A DNA stretch of 10,040 nt from positions 1-10,040 of the forward strand of contig CBDTXZ010000110.1 in NCBI GenBank assembly GCA_965364515.1. Reading direction: 5' to 3'. The position numbers and the translations under genes were made by a program. Each line of letters begins with the position of its first letter. Position 1 is the first letter of the stretch. The notes beneath the pieces were generated by a model that had not been told where the DNA came from, did no database searches, and saw only the letters and a program-made list of their open reading frames with translations. Positions 6,303-10,040 of this stretch are shown piece by piece. Origin of the DNA: JAHEDH01 sp965364515 (GTDB lineage Bacteria; Actinomycetota; Acidimicrobiia; Spongiisociales; ZC4RG35).

Positions 6303-6394
6303 CACGGTCCTTTCCTCGACCGTGAACACGATCCCCCGTCGGTGTCAGAGAGGAATGAGCGAGATGTAAGAAGAGTGTTCGGGCAGTGGGGTGC

Positions 6395-7135
6395 TCAGCG
6401 TCGGGTGGCGGCCATGGCAGCGCCGACGATGCCGGCCTCGTTCTGGAGGAGCGCCGGGACCGTCTCGACAGAGACCCCGAGGTACGGTCCGACCTTCTCC
6501 CACTTCCGGGACACGCCTCCGCCGAAGACGAACAGATCGGGCGAGAACAGCCGATCGAGATGGTTGAGATAGGCGCCCGCTCTGCCGGCCCACTCCTCCC
6601 AGGTGAGTCCCGCTTCGCTCTTCACCTTGGCGGCGGCCCAGTCCTCGACCGGCGCATGCCCGTCGAAGTGGATGTGACCCAGCTCGGTGTTCGGGACGAG
6701 GATTCCGTCGATGAACATGCCGGAACCGATGCCCGTGCCGAAGGTGAGCATCAGAACGACTCCCGACCGGTCCTTCGCCGCACCGAACTCGACCTCGGCG
6801 ATGCCCGCAGCGTCCGCATCGTTGAGCATCGTGAAGTCGTTGCCCTGCGACCGCTCCTCGAACAGCTTCTCGGCATTGGTTCCGATCCACGACTCGTCGA
6901 CATTGGCGGCGCTCATGGCCACGCCACGTCTGACGATCGCCGGGAACGTGCATCCGACCGGGCCCTGGTACTCGAAGTGGCCGATCATCTCGACGATCAC
7001 GTCTGCCACCGCAGACGGGGTGGCAGGTTGTGGGGTCGCGATCTTGTGCCGCTCGGCCTCGAGCCTCCCCGTGAACGGGTCGACCAGATTGCCTTTGATT
7101 CCTGAGCCGCCGATGTCGATACCGAGAATTGCCAT
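6395..7135 (-). CDS. ppgK: Polyphosphate glucokinase
   Basis: This 246-residue ROK-fold enzyme closely follows the actinobacterial PpgK pattern. It phosphorylates glucose to glucose 6-phosphate in the cytoplasm using inorganic polyphosphate, and usually ATP as well. Phosphate-binding motif 1 is GIDIGGSGIKG at 5-15; a TPQPATP segment lies at 34-40. AANVDESWIGTNA (76-88) and LNDADAAG (104-111, with probable catalytic Asp106) define the sugar site, with Glu151 and His154 in NTELGHIHFDG. Phosphate motif 2 is TFGTGIGSG at 131-139, and GGGVSRK (205-211) and ALLQNEAGIVGAA close the domain. The CxCGxxGC zinc motif of other ROK kinases is absent, as expected for PpgK. The frame is open further upstream, but I start at the ATG at 7135: it begins the conserved fold and sits 6 bases after a good -10 (TATCCT), suggesting a leaderless mRNA. 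It is divergent from 6-phosphogluconate dehydrogenase. Confidence 0.94.
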   Translation of the reverse strand: MAILGIDIGGSGIKGNLVDPFTGRLEAERHKIATPQPATPSAVADVIVEMIGHFEYQGPVGCTFPAIVRRGVAMSAANVDESWIGTNAEKLFEERSQGNDFTMLNDADAAGIAEVEFGAAKDRSGVVLMLTFGTGIGSGMFIDGILVPNTELGHIHFDGHAPVEDWAAAKVKSEAGLTWEEWAGRAGAYLNHLDRLFSPDLFVFGGGVSRKWEKVGPYLGVSVETVPALLQNEAGIVGAAMAATRR

Positions 7136-7141
7136 GGGGCG

Positions 7142-7170
7142 AGGATAGAACGTCATCGAAAGCCCGTCAG
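7142..7170 (-). promoter_or_regulatory. Candidate promoter of ppgK
   Basis: On the minus strand CTGACG (7165-7170, four of six to TTGACA), a 17-base spacer and TATCCT (7142-7147) form the best promoter match in the window. Only 6 bases separate the -10 from the ATG at 7135, so transcription should start at the start codon. Confidence 0.55.
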
Positions 7171-7180
7171 GGCCAGGACG

Positions 7181-7196
7181 CAGGCAGGGATGCCTG
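7181..7196. promoter_or_regulatory. Operator-like palindrome in the ppgK/gnd control region
   Basis: CAGGCA-GGGA-TGCCTG is a perfect 6-4-6 inverted repeat lying 10 bases upstream of the proposed ppgK -35. A wider inverted repeat, ACGCAGG (7178-7184) with CCTGCGT (7202-7208), surrounds it. A second small palindrome, TTGCG-A-CGCAA, is at 7249-7259, nearer gnd. The 195 bases between the two starts (7136-7330) hold no gene. A regulator acting on both genes is possible but unproven. Confidence 0.35.
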
Positions 7197-7317
7197 ATCT
7201 CCCTGCGTGATCGGCTTCCCGCCGGGGGGACTCGGCCTCCTCCGTCCATTGCGACGCAACGACTCGACACCCGATGCGCCGATCCGCGCCTTCTTCTGGT
7301 GCGCCGTTGGCCGCCGA

Positions 7318-7323
7318 TAGGGT
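7318..7323 (+). promoter_or_regulatory. Candidate -10 element of gnd
   Basis: TAGGGT lies 7 bases before the ATG at 7331, with no Shine-Dalgarno between them, which implies a leaderless transcript. No convincing -35 is seen. Confidence 0.45.
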
Positions 7324-7330
7324 GTCGAGC

Positions 7331-8767
<1,437 letters not shown>

Positions 8768-8768
8768 G

Positions 8769-10040
8769 TCAGCGACCCAGCGTCACCACCGAGTTGGCCG
8801 GCACGTCGTCGACCGAGTGGACCGCCCCGTCCGGGAAACGAACGACCAGATCGATCGAGCTCCTGTCACCGATGCCGAAGTGTGCGACACTCTCGACCCC
8901 GGCGGTGTACCCGACGGCTGCAACGATCTCCCGGTAGCCGATCAGCTCGCCGGTCACATCGTCGAAGACGGACACCTCTGATCCCACGGCGGAGCTTCCC
9001 GGGAGCTCCACGCGAACTGCGTTGCCCGCCGATCGTGTGTTTCGCAGCAGGAGTGATGGAAGTGACGGCTCCCACTCGACCGCAAGTACGTCCAGGCGCA
9101 GATCGCGATCGAAATCCGCGGTCGGTGCCGTGACCCAGTACTGCGGGGATCCGAGTCCGACCGGAGGGACGAAACGGGGCAGCCCGTCCGACATGCCTCG
9201 ATGTCGGAAGACGGCGGGCACGGTCCCGTTCTCGGCCGAGGCGGACGTCAGGATGTCCGGCCAGCCGTCGTTGTCGAGGTCGGCGATCTCGACGTGCGGA
9301 GCCTTGGTGGGCAATCCCACCATCCCCACGGCGTCGGTCACGTCGATGAACTCGAGCCGGCCGGGCTCGGACCGGTTCAGGTAGACCCTGACGGGGACCT
9401 CCGTACCGAAATCGACTGTCGAGTTGAAGTGATGTCCGACCACGAGATCCAAGCGGCCGTCCCGGTCGAGATCACCGGTGGCAACTCCGGCCACCAGGTC
9501 CTCGTCGCCGAACGTCTCCCATTCGAACACCGTCGAATCCACTTCGGTGAATCCTCCCTCCACCCCTGCGAACATGCGGTTCGAGCCGGACACGAAGAGG
9601 TCCGCCCGATGGTCTCCATCGAGGTCGACGGTGGCCACGCCGAGGCCTTCGAGGTCGTCTGGAAGACCGCGTTCTCGGGTGACATCGACGAACGCGAAGT
9701 CGCCTTGGTTGCGGAAGAGGCGGCTCGATCCCCCGGCGTATCGGTCTTCCACGATGAACAGGTCGAGCAGTCCGTCTCCGTCTTCGTCGAAGACCCCGAC
9801 GGTGCGGCCGCCGAGACCCGAGAAGTCCGACGAGTCGTTGCGTGCGACGAGTGCGCCTTCGACGTTCTCGAAGACGACCGTCTGCGCTCCCGGATCGCCG
9901 GTGCTCTTGACATTCCGGGACAGCACGAGGTCGTTGTCGAGATCGCCGTCGAGGTCTGCGAACACTGCTCCACTCGTCCGTCCTCTTCCGAGTTCCGCCG
10001 CGAGGTCGAACCCGTCGTCCCGGCTCAGCAGCAGTCGATC
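8769..10040 (-). CDS. FG-GAP repeat protein with C-terminal ASPIC/UnbV domain, N-terminus cut by window edge
   Basis: The frame is open to the right edge, so the 423 visible residues are the C-terminal part of a longer protein; a GTG at 9965 is internal, since repeat-like sequence (LLLSRDDGFDLAAELGRG) continues upstream of it. At least six Asp-rich calcium-binding-like loops recur about every 50-60 residues: DLDGDLDND, DEDGDGLLD, DLDGDHRAD, DLDRDGRLD, DLDNDGWPD and DFDRDLRLD (visible residues about 29, 85, 139, 190, 254 and 309 onward). This is the FG-GAP/VCBS beta-propeller pattern. Residues about 336-423 match the ASPIC/UnbV domain: GNAVRVELPGSSAVGSEVSV, GYREI, GYTAGVESVAHFGIG and a final VRFPDGAVHSVDDV. 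Such CRTAC1-like proteins are generally exported, but the signal peptide would lie outside the window. Ligand and function are unknown. The two Asp loops ending in DLDND and DRDL lack the usual Gly and may bind metal less well. Confidence 0.9.
   Translation of the reverse strand, partial: DRLLLSRDDGFDLAAELGRGRTSGAVFADLDGDLDNDLVLSRNVKSTGDPGAQTVVFENVEGALVARNDSSDFSGLGGRTVGVFDEDGDGLLDLFIVEDRYAGGSSRLFRNQGDFAFVDVTRERGLPDDLEGLGVATVDLDGDHRADLFVSGSNRMFAGVEGGFTEVDSTVFEWETFGDEDLVAGVATGDLDRDGRLDLVVGHHFNSTVDFGTEVPVRVYLNRSEPGRLEFIDVTDAVGMVGLPTKAPHVEIADLDNDGWPDILTSASAENGTVPAVFRHRGMSDGLPRFVPPVGLGSPQYWVTAPTADFDRDLRLDVLAVEWEPSLPSLLLRNTRSAGNAVRVELPGSSAVGSEVSVFDDVTGELIGYREIVAAVGYTAGVESVAHFGIGDRSSIDLVVRFPDGAVHSVDDVPANSVVTLGR

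Overview
The window looks like an ordinary chromosomal stretch from a high-GC actinobacterium. Three things point there: the GC-rich third codon positions, a canonical actinobacterial polyphosphate glucokinase, and several genes whose start codon follows a TANNNT -10 hexamer by only 6-9 bases with no Shine-Dalgarno, the leaderless-mRNA layout common in Actinomycetota. An Acidimicrobiia-like lineage is my guess from the overall feel of the genes, not something the sequence proves. I see no insertion sequence, phage gene, integrase or CRISPR array.

Layout, left to right. (1) 1-557, minus: the N-terminal part of an XRE-type helix-turn-helix protein, running off the left edge. (2) 644-738, plus: a selenocysteine tRNA (selC, anticodon TCA) with a long variable arm, followed by a perfect 16-bp hairpin at 801-835. 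(3) 855-3134, minus: a full-length MaeB malic enzyme with its C-terminal phosphotransacetylase-like domain. (4) 3210-3660, plus: a 34-residue membrane microprotein and an unrecognised 98-residue protein. (5) 3814-5124, plus: the ribosome-associated GTPase HflX, ended by a 15-bp hairpin shared with the convergent gene. (6) 5167-6302, minus: an exported pair (lipoprotein, then a helical secreted protein) joined by an ATGA overlap. (7) 6395-7135, minus: polyphosphate glucokinase, and 7331-8767, plus: 6-phosphogluconate dehydrogenase, divergent across a 195-base control region. (8) 8769-10040, minus: the C-terminal part of an FG-GAP/UnbV repeat protein, cut by the right edge.

The metabolic genes fit together. 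PpgK makes glucose 6-phosphate from polyphosphate and glucose. 6-Phosphogluconate dehydrogenase is the second NADPH-producing step of the oxidative pentose phosphate route starting from that product. MaeB is another NADPH source, from malate to pyruvate. The selC gene implies that this organism can insert selenocysteine, although no selA, selB, selD or selenoprotein is in view. I found no convincing novel system. The points most worth checking are the unusual pairing of the selenocysteine tRNA, the recurring leaderless promoter layout, the exported two-gene unit, and the microprotein.
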